64,000 bases of DNA from Roseinatronobacter sp052379845 (GTDB taxonomy: Bacteria; Pseudomonadota; Alphaproteobacteria; Rhodobacterales; Rhodobacteraceae): NCBI GenBank assembly GCA_052379845.1, contig JBQTCF010000025.1, one strand, 5' to 3'. The position numbers were made by a program, and so were the translations under genes. Below the pieces are notes generated by a model, which worked only from the letters and a program-made list of their open reading frames with translations, was not told the origin of the DNA and made no database searches. Below, one piece after another: positions 33,775 to 43,689 of this stretch (positions are counted from its first letter, which is position 1; every line of letters begins with the position of its first letter).

Positions 33775-34362
33775 CTATAATGCCCCCTTGGTTGACGGGA
33801 TCGCATCCCCCTTGCGCGGGTCTGTTTCCACGGCCATGCGCAGCGCGCGCGCCACGGCCTTGAACGTGGCTTCCGCAATGTGGTGGCTGTTGAAGCCGTG
33901 GATCTGGTCGATATGCAGCGTGATCCCGCCATGTGTGGCCAGCGCCTGAAAGAACTCGCGCACCAGTTCGGTGTCGAATGCGCCTATTTTCGCAGTCGGA
34001 AAGGTGACATTCCACACCAGAAAGGGCCGCGCCGACAGGTCCAGTGCGCAGCGGATCTGCGCATCATCCATGGGCAGATGGCATTCACCATAGCGCCTTA
34101 TGCCGCGCTTGTCGCCCAGGGCCTGCGCAATGGCCTGACCCAGCGCGATGCCGCAATCTTCGACGGTGTGGTGGTCGTCAATATGCAGATCGCCCGATGC
34201 CTTCAGCGCGATGTCAATCAGCGAATGGCGCGCAAGCTGGTCCAGCATGTGATCGAAGAAGCCCACGCCGGTCTCAATATCATACGCGCCGCTTCCGTCC
34301 AGATTGACGCTGGCCGAAATATCGGTTTCGGCGGTCTTGCGGGTGATCAACGCCTTGCGCAT
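33775..34362 (-). CDS. hisB: imidazoleglycerol-phosphate dehydratase
   Basis: A 195-residue monofunctional enzyme. GVGFFDHMLDQLARH and DLHIDDHHTVEDCGIALG are the first manganese-binding half; HHIAEATFKAVARAL is the second. It dehydrates imidazole glycerol phosphate to imidazole acetol phosphate. GAAGGAG lies seven bases before the ATG at 34362. It leads the hisB-hisH pair and is divergent from the nucleoside phosphorylase gene. Confidence 0.96.
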   Translation of the reverse strand: MRKALITRKTAETDISASVNLDGSGAYDIETGVGFFDHMLDQLARHSLIDIALKASGDLHIDDHHTVEDCGIALGQAIAQALGDKRGIRRYGECHLPMDDAQIRCALDLSARPFLVWNVTFPTAKIGAFDTELVREFFQALATHGGITLHIDQIHGFNSHHIAEATFKAVARALRMAVETDPRKGDAIPSTKGAL

Positions 34363-34467
34363 GGGCACTCCTTCATTGTGTCTGTCTGGCATGCGTGGGT
34401 GGTATAGGCGCTTGCGCGGGGCGGGGGAAGGGGGCAATCTGGCGCCAACAGCTGAAAAGGGGCACAG

Positions 34468-35172
34468 ATGGCACTTCATATCGGGGCAAAGCCCGGGGAA
34501 ATTGCGCAAACAGTCCTGATGCCGGGCGATCCGTTGCGCGCCAAATGGGCGGCCGAGCGGTTCCTGAGGGATGCGCGATGCGTCACTCAGGTGCGCGGCA
34601 TGCTGGGCTATACCGGCACATGGCAGGGCCACCGCGTCAGCATTCATGGCTCTGGCATGGGGATGGCGTCAATGTCGATTTACGCCCATGAACTGATCCG
34701 CGATTTTGGCGCGCGCACTGTAATTCGCGTAGGGTCCACCGGTGCGATGCAAGATCATGTGAATTTGCGCGATATTGTGCTGGCGCAGGCCTGCACGACC
34801 ATTTCCTCCCCCTCGCACCCGCTGTTCAGGGAGGTGCAGTTTGCCCCCTGCGCGGATTTTGGCCTGTTGCGCGCTGCCCATGATGCGGCTTGCGCCCAAG
34901 GGGTGCCGGTGCATGTGGGCAATGTCTACAGTTCCGATGTGTTCTATGATGAACGCCCCGACCTGAATGCTGTCATGACACGCCACGGGGTTCTGGCGGT
35001 CGAAATGGAAGCGGCGGAATTATACAGTGTTGCCGCGCGGTTTGGCGCACGCGCGCTGGCTGTCATGACCGTGTCTGACCATCTGCTGCGCGATGAACAC
35101 CTGTCATCCATGGACCGCGAACAGGGTTTGGGCCAGATGTTCGAACTGGCGCTGCGCGCGGCTTTCGCCTGA
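34468..35172 (+). CDS. deoD: purine-nucleoside phosphorylase, DeoD type
   Basis: A 234-residue enzyme of the hexameric PNP family. VLMPGDPLRAKW, GHRVSIHGSGMGMASMSIYAHEL, RVGSTGA and AVEMEAAELYSVAA are the phosphate, ribose and base-binding segments; VSDHLL near the C-terminus holds the catalytic aspartate. It splits purine nucleosides by phosphorolysis to base and ribose-1-phosphate. With adenine deaminase at 59 kb it could support purine salvage. It is convergent with the FkbM gene. Confidence 0.93.
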   Translation: MALHIGAKPGEIAQTVLMPGDPLRAKWAAERFLRDARCVTQVRGMLGYTGTWQGHRVSIHGSGMGMASMSIYAHELIRDFGARTVIRVGSTGAMQDHVNLRDIVLAQACTTISSPSHPLFREVQFAPCADFGLLRAAHDAACAQGVPVHVGNVYSSDVFYDERPDLNAVMTRHGVLAVEMEAAELYSVAARFGARALAVMTVSDHLLRDEHLSSMDREQGLGQMFELALRAAFA

Positions 35173-35187
35173 CGGGGGCGTGCCGGT

Positions 35188-35976
35188 TCAGGGGCGCGCG
35201 CGGGCGCTGTAGAACTGCTCCAGCGCAAGCAGGGCGTGGGCGTGTGCCAGCGCATCAGGGTGCAGAAACAATATGTTGAACTGGTGGCGAAACTCGAAAT
35301 CCCGCGCGACGGGAATCAGGCCAGCCCCCATCAGATGGGCGCAAATATCGGTATGCAGCCACTGCCCGGACCAGAAGGCGCGCGTTTCCACCTCGATCAT
35401 CAAGGACTGGATGCGGGGCAGGGTGCGCGCGGCCCCCGCCAACAGCTTGCCCGCCGCCCCCTCCACATCAACCCAAAGTGCCAATGTGCCGGTCTGGTCG
35501 CTGAAACAGGCGTCCAGCGTTGTGCCGGTGACAGTGACTTCTTCGTGGCGGGCGGTGGCGTCTGTGCGTGTCAGCAACGAACTGCGCCCCGATGCGGGCT
35601 GGCGCGCGACGCCGCCTTCTTCGATCAACACGTTGAAGGTGACAGGGCCTTCGTGATCGGTCAGCGCGTTCAGCCGGTAGTCGACGCCCGCGGCCGCAAA
35701 ATTTGTCTGGCTTGCAAATTTCTTGAAATTATAGGGGTTCGCTTCAAATGCTGTGACCGATGTTTGCGGCGACACTTCGCGTATTTTCAACGATGTCGCG
35801 GCGTTATGGGCGCCGGCTTCCACAAAATGGGCCGGCTGTAGCGCGCGTTGCAGCCCGTAGAACAGCTGCCGCAACTGCCGTGCGGACAGTTTGCGCCCCT
35901 CGCGCCCGCGCAGGTCATAAAACTGTGCGGCTTCCGAAACCCGGGCCAAGGCGCCGGCAACATTGAACGGGTCCAT
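35188..35976 (-). CDS. FkbM-family methyltransferase
   Basis: A 262-residue Rossmann-fold protein (264 from an ATG at 35982). HFVEAGAHNAATSLKI is the SAM-binding motif I, VTAFEANPYNFKKF motif II, and LWVDVEGAAGKLLAGA the FkbM-typical third block. FkbM enzymes O-methylate sugars or polyketides. The acceptor is not evident; no glycan cluster surrounds it. The start at 35976 has better spacing from GTGGA. Confidence 0.85.
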   Translation of the reverse strand: MDPFNVAGALARVSEAAQFYDLRGREGRKLSARQLRQLFYGLQRALQPAHFVEAGAHNAATSLKIREVSPQTSVTAFEANPYNFKKFASQTNFAAAGVDYRLNALTDHEGPVTFNVLIEEGGVARQPASGRSSLLTRTDATARHEEVTVTGTTLDACFSDQTGTLALWVDVEGAAGKLLAGAARTLPRIQSLMIEVETRAFWSGQWLHTDICAHLMGAGLIPVARDFEFRHQFNILFLHPDALAHAHALLALEQFYSARARP

Positions 35977-36220
35977 ACGCATTCCACTTTTCAGCTACTG
36001 TGGAACCTACAGTGGCGCGCGAAACATATGCGGTCAAGCCTGCGCGCAGTATTCGCGTCTTGCAGCTTTAATCCCCTTGCGCCGCGCCCGCAAAGCCGCT
36101 ACTGCAGCGCCACTTCACAGGTAGGGGCAGGGCCAAGGGACAGACATCCCCCAAGGTCCACCGGTTGAGGCACTGGCCTTCAAATCCCCTACCCAGGCGC
36201 AAACCGGAAAGGAAAACGAT

Positions 36221-37000
36221 ATGGCGCTTCCTGAATTCACACTGCGTCAGCTTTTGGAAGCTGGCGTTCACTTCGGCCACCAGACCCAACGCTGGAACCC
36301 GCGCATGGGGCCATATATTTATGGCGATCGCAACGGGATCCACATCATGGACCTGACGCAAACTGTCCCCATGCTGGACGCTGCGCTGAATGTGGTGCGC
36401 GAAACAGTTGCAAAAGGCGGGCGTGTGCTGTTTGTCGGCACCAAACGTCAGGCCCAAGGCCCGATTGCCGATGCGGCCGAACGCTCTGCGCAATACTATA
36501 TGAACCACCGCTGGCTGGGTGGCACGCTGACCAACTGGAAAACTGTGTCCCAGTCGATCCAGCGCCTGAAATCCATTGACGAACAACTTGACGGTGGCGC
36601 CGAAGGCCTGACCAAGAAAGAGCGTCTGGGCATGGAACGCGAGCAGGCAAAACTGCAAGCCAGCCTTGGCGGTATCCGCGATATGGGCGGCCTTCCGAAC
36701 CTGTTGTTCGTGATCGACGTCAACAAGGAAGATCTGGCCATTGCCGAAGCACGCAAGCTGGGCATTCCTGTTGTTGCTGTGGTTGACACCAACTGCTCGC
36801 CCGATGGTGTGGATTACATCATCCCCGGCAATGATGACGCGGCGCGCGCCATTTCGCTGTATTGCGACCTGATCGCCCGCGCGGCCCTTGACGGGATGAG
36901 CGCGCAGATGGGCGCTGCGGGTATCGACCTTGGTGCGCTGGAAGAAGCCCCTGTCGAAGAGGTGCTGGCCGAAGCGGGCATCGAAGCGTCTGACGCATAA
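36221..37000 (+). CDS. rpsB: 30S ribosomal protein S2
   Basis: A 259-residue protein beginning MALPEFTLRQLLEAGVHFGHQ, with NPRMGPYIYG, FVGTKRQAQ and the C-terminal acidic tail typical of alphaproteobacteria. It is the usual first gene of rpsB-tsf. The 244 bases upstream hold no gene; they probably contain the promoter and leader. AAAGGAAAA precedes the ATG. Confidence 0.98.
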   Translation: MALPEFTLRQLLEAGVHFGHQTQRWNPRMGPYIYGDRNGIHIMDLTQTVPMLDAALNVVRETVAKGGRVLFVGTKRQAQGPIADAAERSAQYYMNHRWLGGTLTNWKTVSQSIQRLKSIDEQLDGGAEGLTKKERLGMEREQAKLQASLGGIRDMGGLPNLLFVIDVNKEDLAIAEARKLGIPVVAVVDTNCSPDGVDYIIPGNDDAARAISLYCDLIARAALDGMSAQMGAAGIDLGALEEAPVEEVLAEAGIEASDA

Positions 37001-37078
37001 GCGCCCGGTTTTGACATGAAATTGTGACAGGGGCGTGTTTGAACGCCTCTGTTTCCTTCATTTGCAGGAGTAAGAGCA

Positions 37079-37951
37079 ATGACCATCACCGCTGCAATGG
37101 TGAAAGAACTGCGCGAGACAACGGGCGCAGGCATGATGGACGCGAAAAAAGCGCTGACCGAAAACAACGGCGACATGGAAGCGGCACAGGACTGGCTGCG
37201 CACCAAAGGTCTGGCCAAAGCCGCGAAGAAATCCGGCCGTGTGGCCGCTGAAGGGCTGGTTGGCGTTGCGGTCGATGGCACCAAGGGTGTGGCCGTCGAG
37301 ATCAACTCGGAAACCGATTTTGTCGCCAAGAACGCCGAATTTCAGGCCATGGTCGCCAATATCACCAATATCGCGCTGACCGTGTCTGATGTGGACGCGC
37401 TGAACGCCGCGCAGTCGAACGGGACGCCCGTTTCGACAATCCTGACCGATGCAATCGCCAAAATCGGCGAAAACATGACGCTGCGTCGCATGGCCACTGT
37501 CGAGGGTGACTCCGTCGCCGCCTATGTGCACAATGCGGCCACCGACGGCATGGGCAAGATTGGTGTTCTGGTTGCGCTGAAGGGCGCTGACAGCGGCATT
37601 GGGAAACAGATTGCGATGCATATCGCGGCCACAAACCCTGCGTCCCTGTCCCAAGCAGACCTTGACCCCGCGCTGATCGAACGCGAGAAATCCGTTCTGA
37701 CCGAACAAGCGCGCGAGTCCGGCAAACCCGAAGCCGTCATCGAAAAGATGATCGAAGGCCGCATGAAGAAATTCTTTGAAGAAGTAACCCTTCTTGGACA
37801 GAAATTCGTCATGGACCCCGACAAGACGGTGGCCGAAGTTGCCAGCGATGCGGGCGTCGAAGTGGTGGCTTTCATCCGTATGGAAGTCGGCGAAGGCATT
37901 GAGAAAAAAGAAGAAGATTTCGCCGCGGAAGTTGCAAAACTTCAAGGATAA
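37079..37951 (+). CDS. tsf: elongation factor Ts
   Basis: A 290-residue protein. VKELRETTGAGMMDAKKAL is the UBA-like N-terminal domain, EINSETDFVAKN is the EF-Tu nucleotide-exchange signature, and the C-terminal domain ends in MEVGEGIEKKEEDF. It recycles EF-Tu-GDP. It is 78 bases after rpsB and is followed by a strong terminator. Confidence 0.98.
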   Translation: MTITAAMVKELRETTGAGMMDAKKALTENNGDMEAAQDWLRTKGLAKAAKKSGRVAAEGLVGVAVDGTKGVAVEINSETDFVAKNAEFQAMVANITNIALTVSDVDALNAAQSNGTPVSTILTDAIAKIGENMTLRRMATVEGDSVAAYVHNAATDGMGKIGVLVALKGADSGIGKQIAMHIAATNPASLSQADLDPALIEREKSVLTEQARESGKPEAVIEKMIEGRMKKFFEEVTLLGQKFVMDPDKTVAEVASDAGVEVVAFIRMEVGEGIEKKEEDFAAEVAKLQG

Positions 37952-37973
37952 ATCCTTGCGATGATCTGTTGTG

Positions 37974-38004
37974 AAAAACGGCGCTGTCACAGGCGCCGTT
38001 TTTT
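37974..38004 (+). terminator. rho-independent terminator of rpsB-tsf
   Basis: AAAACGGCGC and GCGCCGTTTT form a ten-bp stem with an eight-base loop, followed by TTTTA. It lies just after the tsf stop. Confidence 0.88.
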
Positions 38005-38079
38005 ATTTGCCCCCGGCAGGGGGGGACCTGAAGCAACGCCGAATGTCCTGCAGTATTTTTTTTATAGCACAGCGCCGCG

Positions 38080-39849
38080 TCATGATGCCTGTGTCGGGCT
38101 GCGCAGCGTTTCACAGCGGTCGCGTTGCTGGCACGCGCGCGTCACGGATGGCGACAGCGCCATCATGGCGTCAAACTGCGTCAGGTAAATAGCACCCGTC
38201 AGGTCATTCAGGAAATGGCTGCGCGCCAGTTGGTCCATGACCGGGCCTTTCACCTCGGACAGGTGGAACTGGACATCAGCGGTTTTCAAGCGGTCGTTGA
38301 TGGCTTCCAGACTTTCGAGGGCCGAGGCGTCGATGTAGTTGACCGCCGTGCATTGCAACACCACATGGCGCAGGGCAGGGCGGTCCGACAGGGTTTGCAC
38401 AATGCGGTCCTCCAATGCGCGGGCATTGGGAAAATACAGCGATTCATCAACTCGTATCGAAAACACCTGATCATCAGTCACCACATCATGACGCGCCACG
38501 TTCCGAAAATGCTCGGTGCCTGGAACCTGCCCCACGACAGCCATATGCGGGCGCGATGTCCGGTATAGAAACAGCACCAAGGACAGCCCAACCCCCGCGA
38601 TGAGCCCCTGTTCAACCCCTACGAACAGGGTGAAAACCATGGTCGCAGCCATCGCCGCGCCATCCGCGCGCGAATAAGCCCAAGTGCGCGGCAGCGCGCG
38701 AAAATCCAGCAGCGACACGACAGCCACAATGATGATTGCAGCCAGCGTCACGCGCGGCAGCGAATACATAAGCGGGGTCAGCACCAGAAGCGCGACAGCA
38801 ATCAGCACAGCCGTAATTGCCCCCGCCGCAGGCGTTGCCGCGCCGGCGTCGTAATTGACAATTGACCGCGACAACCCGCCCGTGACCGGCATTGCGTTAC
38901 TGACCCCCGCGCCCAGATTCGCCAACCCAAGGGCAACAAGTTCGCGGTTCGGATCAACAGATTGACGCTTCTTCGCAGCAAGGGTCTGCGCGATCGAAAT
39001 GCTTTCGACATAGCCCACAATGGCAATCATCGCAGCCGGTGCAAGCAGCAACTGGATAAGTCCGATATCAACCGAAGGCATGCCAAATTCCGGCAAACCG
39101 CGCGGCACATCGCCAAGGATAGCCACGCCCCGGTCTTGCAGCCCGAAGGCAAGCACCACTGCGGTGGACGCCACAACCGCAATCAGCAGCGCAGTTTTGC
39201 CAAGCAGTTTTGCCACCGGCGCCGACAGGCCCATGCGTTGCAACACCTGCGCCAACCCGGTGCGCGCCCAGATCAGAAACGCAAGAATTGCACCGGCCAG
39301 CGTGACCGTCACCCAAGATATCTGGCTGATATTCGCCACCAGTGACGGCACAACTTGCGGCAGTGTTTTCCCGGTGATGTCCGCCCCCAGAATGTGGCGC
39401 AGCTGGCTGGCCGCGATCAGCAATCCGGCAGCGGTTATGAACCCCGAAATCACCGGATGGCTTAGAAAACTGGCAATGAACCCCAGCCTGAACAGGCCAA
39501 GGGCCAGCATCATGGCACCAGATAGCAGTGCGATCCATACTGCTGCGAGATGGTAGTATTCGGTTCCAGATTGCGCGACCGCCCCGGCCGCGGCGGCCGT
39601 CATCAAGGCAACCACCGCCACCGGCCCCACCGCCAAGGCCCGCGATGTGCCGAATGCCGCATACAACACCAGCGGAACTATGGCCCCATATAGCCCTGCT
39701 TGCGGCGGCAACCCCGCCAGCATGGCATAGGCCATGCCTTGCGGGATAAGCATGATCGTCACCACCATGGCCGCAATCACGTCATTGCTCAGATCCGCGC
39801 GCGTGTAATGTCTGGCCCATGCCAGAAAGGGCAGAAATCGTGTAAGCAT
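38080..39849 (-). CDS. SulP-family anion transporter with STAS domain
   Basis: A 589-residue protein with about 12 membrane spans. PQGMAYAMLAGLPPQAGLYG and the SulP block around VGYVESISIAQTLAAKKRQ identify the family; the cytosolic C-terminus is a STAS domain with LQCTAVNYIDASALESLE. SulP proteins carry sulfate, bicarbonate or dicarboxylates; the substrate is not evident. An upstream ATG at 39912 would add 21 residues without a ribosome-binding site, so 39849 is preferred. It is convergent with tsf. Confidence 0.92.
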   Translation of the reverse strand: MLTRFLPFLAWARHYTRADLSNDVIAAMVVTIMLIPQGMAYAMLAGLPPQAGLYGAIVPLVLYAAFGTSRALAVGPVAVVALMTAAAAGAVAQSGTEYYHLAAVWIALLSGAMMLALGLFRLGFIASFLSHPVISGFITAAGLLIAASQLRHILGADITGKTLPQVVPSLVANISQISWVTVTLAGAILAFLIWARTGLAQVLQRMGLSAPVAKLLGKTALLIAVVASTAVVLAFGLQDRGVAILGDVPRGLPEFGMPSVDIGLIQLLLAPAAMIAIVGYVESISIAQTLAAKKRQSVDPNRELVALGLANLGAGVSNAMPVTGGLSRSIVNYDAGAATPAAGAITAVLIAVALLVLTPLMYSLPRVTLAAIIIVAVVSLLDFRALPRTWAYSRADGAAMAATMVFTLFVGVEQGLIAGVGLSLVLFLYRTSRPHMAVVGQVPGTEHFRNVARHDVVTDDQVFSIRVDESLYFPNARALEDRIVQTLSDRPALRHVVLQCTAVNYIDASALESLEAINDRLKTADVQFHLSEVKGPVMDQLARSHFLNDLTGAIYLTQFDAMMALSPSVTRACQQRDRCETLRSPTQAS

Positions 39850-40046
39850 ATGCCAAAGCCTGTCAGTCGGGGGGCTGGCCCGACACGGGGGCCGGACCAG
39901 CGAAGCCTTCATATACGGACAGTCAAAACATATTACAAGATTTGAATATTAAAACCGCTGTGAAAACCTGATACCCCCTTGTTCCGTGTCTTGCCAAAAA
40001 CACACGCCTTGCAGCACGCCTCACGTTCCTTGACGGTCGCGCATGA

Positions 40047-40075
40047 GGTGCAGAACATATGTGCAGTTCTGCACC
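40047..40075. other. inverted repeat downstream of the chemoreceptor gene
   Basis: GGTGCAGAAC (40047-40056) and GTTCTGCACC (40066-40075) are perfect ten-bp inverted repeats with a nine-base loop. The hairpin is 35 bases beyond the stop of the PAS-chemoreceptor gene but has no U-run on either strand. It may slow exonucleases or bind protein. The gap 39850-40109 contains nothing else I can recognise. Confidence 0.45.
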
Positions 40076-40109
40076 GCAGGCCCCGGTTCCAGCGCCGGTC
40101 AGGCGGGTG

Positions 40110-42122
40110 TCAATCCTTCAAGCGGTTGATGGTTTCAGCAAGCCGTCCCACGCGGTCGCGTGTGGCGGCAATCTTGGCGTTGACCTGTTCGGCGGCTTCG
40201 CGCGCGCGCACGGCCAGGGCGCGCACTTCCCCCGCCACGACCGCGAATCCGCGCCCTGCATCGCCCGCGCGCGCGGCTTCCACCGAGGCATTGAGCGCGA
40301 GCAGGTTGGTTTGCATCGCAATGCTGTCAATCGTTTCAACCACCGCCGAAATTTCCTGACTGGAGGCCGTCACATCGCGCACCGCTTCATTCGTGTCCTT
40401 CACCGCCTGCGCGCGCGATGTGATGTCCGGCCCATACATCAGGAATTTCTGCACATCGCCTGCAATATCAGTCAAGGTCAGGAAATAGGCGTCAAAAATG
40501 GAGTCCGTTCCATCCACACGCGAAAAGACGATGTCCTGACGGTATTCGCCAGCTTCCCTCAATCTGGAAATTTTGTCAGGTTCCAGCAGTTCCAGCAGGC
40601 CGGGCAGGGGCTGGCCGTCCAGATGCCCGGTCAGGTAGTCATTGGCCTTGATGCTGCGCCCCTCAGCGTTCCATTCCGCCATGGCCGCAGTCTTGGAAAT
40701 GGCTTCCAATTGGCGGGTGAATTCCAGCGATGTCAGCTTGATTGACGAGATATTCGCCTGAACAGAAATGAATTTTTCGATCTTTCCAGCCTTGTCAAAA
40801 ACCGGGTTGATCGCCAGTGAAATCCAGTAGGGTTTGCCCGCGCGGTTGTAGTTCAAGATCTCCTCATAAAAAGGGGTGCCGCTTGCCAGCGCTTTCGAGA
40901 TGCGCTTAACAGTTTCAGGGTCGGTTTCAGGGCCTTGCAGAAAATCACCCGGCCTGCGTCCCATCACTTCTTGCGCGGAATAGCCGGTCAGACGGGTGAA
41001 GCCCGAATTCACATAAATCAGCTTGCGGCTTGCATCTGTAATAAGGACCGCATTATCCGTTTCATCGGCCACCAGCGACAACAGGCGAATATGCTCGCGC
41101 CGTTTCACTTCTTCGGTCACATCGCGCAAGAAGGCCGTGTAGGTTATTGAGCCATCTTCGCGTGGGACCTTGGACAATGACAGATTGACCCAGCGCTGCT
41201 CGCCATCCTTGCGAACAAGTTCCACCTCCCTTGAAGTGCCGACAATGCGGTTCACCCCCGTGGTGCGGTTGCGATTGACCAGATTGTCATGATTTGCCCG
41301 GTGGGTGATGGGGACAAGCATATCGACATTTCTGCCAATCACGTCTTCGCGGTCATATCCCCACAGCCGTTCTGCCGCAGGGTTGAAGAAAACGACATTG
41401 TTGTCAGCGTCAATTTCGACCACTGCATCAAGGGCTTGTTCCAGCGTTTCGCGCAGACGACGTTCCGCCGCTTTGATGCCCGATATATCTTTCAGAAACG
41501 CAGTATAGCATATGCCCGCGCTGGTATTGACCTTCGACAAGGTCAGGCCAACGGTCACTTGCGTGCCGTCAGCGCGTTCAATCTGAACTTCACGCATTGT
41601 GCCGACAATGCGGTTTTCGCCGGTGCGCCGGTTGCGGTGGACCATTTCATCGTGATTGTGCCGCATCACTTGGGGCACAAGGTGTTTGACATTGCGCCCC
41701 AACACCTGTTCGCGCGGCAATTGCCACAGGCTCTCCGCAGCCTTGTTGAAAAACACCACGTTGTTTTCAGGGTCAATGGAAACGACCGCATCGATGGCCT
41801 GTTCAAGGATCGCGTCGTTCTGCTGATCTTTCGCCACGTCCAGACACACAAGCTGCACAGTGCTATCACCCAGTTTCAGGTCATAGGTGCTGCGCTTGAG
41901 CATGGAGGCGGGCTTGGTGTCCTGCTTGGAGAGGGAGCTCAGCAAGTCCTCGAATGTGATGCCATGCAGGTCAACGCCCCATTTGCCTGCCATCTCGGCG
42001 AATTCGGAATTCGCGTAAATCACGACGCCCTGATCGTTGACCAACACGCTTGGTTTGGAAATCTGCTCAAGAAAACCGTAGTCCGAAGCAGGCTTGAATG
42101 AGGTTGGTCGCCAGAAACGCAT
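40110..42122 (-). CDS. soluble multi-PAS chemoreceptor with a minimal signalling domain
   Basis: A 670-residue protein without transmembrane segments or HAMP. It has at least four PAS domains: about 15-95, 105-210, 225-335 and 345-455, plus a degenerate fifth (about 470-560). The second and third are near-duplicates sharing NNVVFFN and NRIVGT. A short MCP tip follows (ETIDSIAMQTNLLALNASVEA and AGRGFAVVAGEVRALAVRAR), with only about 40 residues before and 30 after. It would form a cytosolic array receptor or couple to CheW/CheA. FLQGPETD in PAS4 resembles LOV but lacks the reactive cysteine. GAGGA supports the ATG at 42122. Confidence 0.87.
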   Translation of the reverse strand: MRFWRPTSFKPASDYGFLEQISKPSVLVNDQGVVIYANSEFAEMAGKWGVDLHGITFEDLLSSLSKQDTKPASMLKRSTYDLKLGDSTVQLVCLDVAKDQQNDAILEQAIDAVVSIDPENNVVFFNKAAESLWQLPREQVLGRNVKHLVPQVMRHNHDEMVHRNRRTGENRIVGTMREVQIERADGTQVTVGLTLSKVNTSAGICYTAFLKDISGIKAAERRLRETLEQALDAVVEIDADNNVVFFNPAAERLWGYDREDVIGRNVDMLVPITHRANHDNLVNRNRTTGVNRIVGTSREVELVRKDGEQRWVNLSLSKVPREDGSITYTAFLRDVTEEVKRREHIRLLSLVADETDNAVLITDASRKLIYVNSGFTRLTGYSAQEVMGRRPGDFLQGPETDPETVKRISKALASGTPFYEEILNYNRAGKPYWISLAINPVFDKAGKIEKFISVQANISSIKLTSLEFTRQLEAISKTAAMAEWNAEGRSIKANDYLTGHLDGQPLPGLLELLEPDKISRLREAGEYRQDIVFSRVDGTDSIFDAYFLTLTDIAGDVQKFLMYGPDITSRAQAVKDTNEAVRDVTASSQEISAVVETIDSIAMQTNLLALNASVEAARAGDAGRGFAVVAGEVRALAVRAREAAEQVNAKIAATRDRVGRLAETINRLKD

Positions 42123-42317
42123 ATGTCGTATCCTCGAATCGAACATTGTGGTCAGGATACCTATGTCGGGAAATCACTAAATTTCCGTATAGCAGGCGTT
42201 GTAAATTAAACCCATAATCAGTATTATGTTAATTACAGATCAAACCGCAACGGCAACTTGCGATCATGCGCCCCTGTCGGTATGACGCATGAAAGCGAAC
42301 CCGCAAGAGGCCTGTGC

Positions 42318-43622
42318 ATGATCCCGCGTTATTCCCGCCCTGAAATGGTTGCCATCTGGTCACCGGAAACGAAATTCCGCATCTGGTATGAAATCGAGGC
42401 CCATGCCTGCGATGCTCAGGCGAAACTGGGCGTGATTCCGGCAGCAAGCGCCGCTGCGGTCTGGAAAGCCAAGGATGTGGAATTCGACGTCGCCCGCATT
42501 GACGAAATTGAGGCCGTCACCAAACATGATGTCATCGCGTTCCTGACGCATCTGGCGGAAATCATCGGCAATGACGAAGCGCGCTTCGTGCATCAGGGCA
42601 TGACCAGTTCTGACGTGCTTGATACCACCTTCAATGTGCAGCTGGTGCGCGCCAGCGATCTGTTGCTGGCCGATATGGATGCCCTGCTGGATGCGCTGAA
42701 GCGGCGCGCGATGGAACATAAATTCACCATCCGCATGGGCCGCAGCCACGGCATTCATGCAGAACCCACGACCATGGGCCTGACCCTTGCGCGGTTTTAC
42801 GCGGAAATGAAACGCAACCGTGACCGGCTGGCGCTGGCGCGCAGCGAAATTGCTACAGGTGCTATTTCAGGCGCTGTCGGAACCTTCGCCAATATCGACC
42901 CCAGCGTGGAAGAACATGTCTGCGCGCAACTGGGCCTGACGCCCGAACCCATCAGCACGCAGGTTATTCCGCGCGACCGGCATGCAATGTTCTTTGCGAC
43001 ATTGGGCGTCATTGCCAGCAGTATTGAAAACGTGGCAGTTGAGATCCGCCACATGCAACGCACCGAGGTGCTGGAAGCCGAGGAATTCTTCAGCAAGGGC
43101 CAGAAAGGGTCCAGCGCGATGCCGCACAAGCGCAACCCTGTCCTGACCGAAAACCTGACGGGACTGGCGCGGCTGGTGCGCATGGCAGTTGTGCCCGCGA
43201 TGGAAAACGTGGCGCTTTGGCATGAACGCGACATTTCGCATTCATCGGTGGAACGCATGATCGGCCCTGATGCCACCGTCACACTGGATTTCGCGCTTGC
43301 CCGTCTGACGGGTGTCATCGACAAGCTGGTGGTCTATCCTGACAATATGATCACCAATATGAACAAGTTTCGCGGCCTGATCCATTCGCAACGCGTGCTT
43401 CTGGCGCTGACGCAGGCGGGCGTCAGCCGCGAGGATGCCTATACCCTTGTGCAGCGAAACGCGATGAAAGTGTGGGAAAAAGGGTGCGACTTTCTTGAAG
43501 AATTGCTGGCCGACAAGGATGTGCGCGCCGCGCTGTCCGAAGAAGAAATCCGCGCAAAATTTGATCTTGAATACCATACCAAGCATGTGGAAACGATATT
43601 TTCGCGGGTTTTTGGCGTTTAG
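42318..43622 (+). CDS. purB: adenylosuccinate lyase
   Basis: A 434-residue fumarase/aspartase-superfamily enzyme. MIPRYSRPEMVAIWSPETKF is the standard N-terminus, MTSSDVLDT (95-103) and GRSHGIHAEPTT (141-152) are active-site regions, and the flexible signature loop GSSAMPHKRNP is at 264-274. It acts twice in purine synthesis, on SAICAR and adenylosuccinate. AGAGG lies eight bases before the ATG at 42318. Confidence 0.97.
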   Translation: MIPRYSRPEMVAIWSPETKFRIWYEIEAHACDAQAKLGVIPAASAAAVWKAKDVEFDVARIDEIEAVTKHDVIAFLTHLAEIIGNDEARFVHQGMTSSDVLDTTFNVQLVRASDLLLADMDALLDALKRRAMEHKFTIRMGRSHGIHAEPTTMGLTLARFYAEMKRNRDRLALARSEIATGAISGAVGTFANIDPSVEEHVCAQLGLTPEPISTQVIPRDRHAMFFATLGVIASSIENVAVEIRHMQRTEVLEAEEFFSKGQKGSSAMPHKRNPVLTENLTGLARLVRMAVVPAMENVALWHERDISHSSVERMIGPDATVTLDFALARLTGVIDKLVVYPDNMITNMNKFRGLIHSQRVLLALTQAGVSREDAYTLVQRNAMKVWEKGCDFLEELLADKDVRAALSEEEIRAKFDLEYHTKHVETIFSRVFGV

Positions 43623-43689
43623 TTTCAAAAACCGTCTTGTTTTGGCAGGAATCGTGCTAGCTTTAAGGCACCATGACGGAGGTAACACA

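Noticed and set aside
37001..37078. Separate promoter between rpsB and tsf
   Set aside because: The 78-bp gap has no clear -35/-10 pair; read-through from rpsB is the simpler view.
40110..42122. LOV photoreceptor reading of PAS4 (FLQG motif)
   Set aside because: The reactive cysteine of LOV (in GxNCRFLQ) is absent; the motif reads GRRPGDFLQG.
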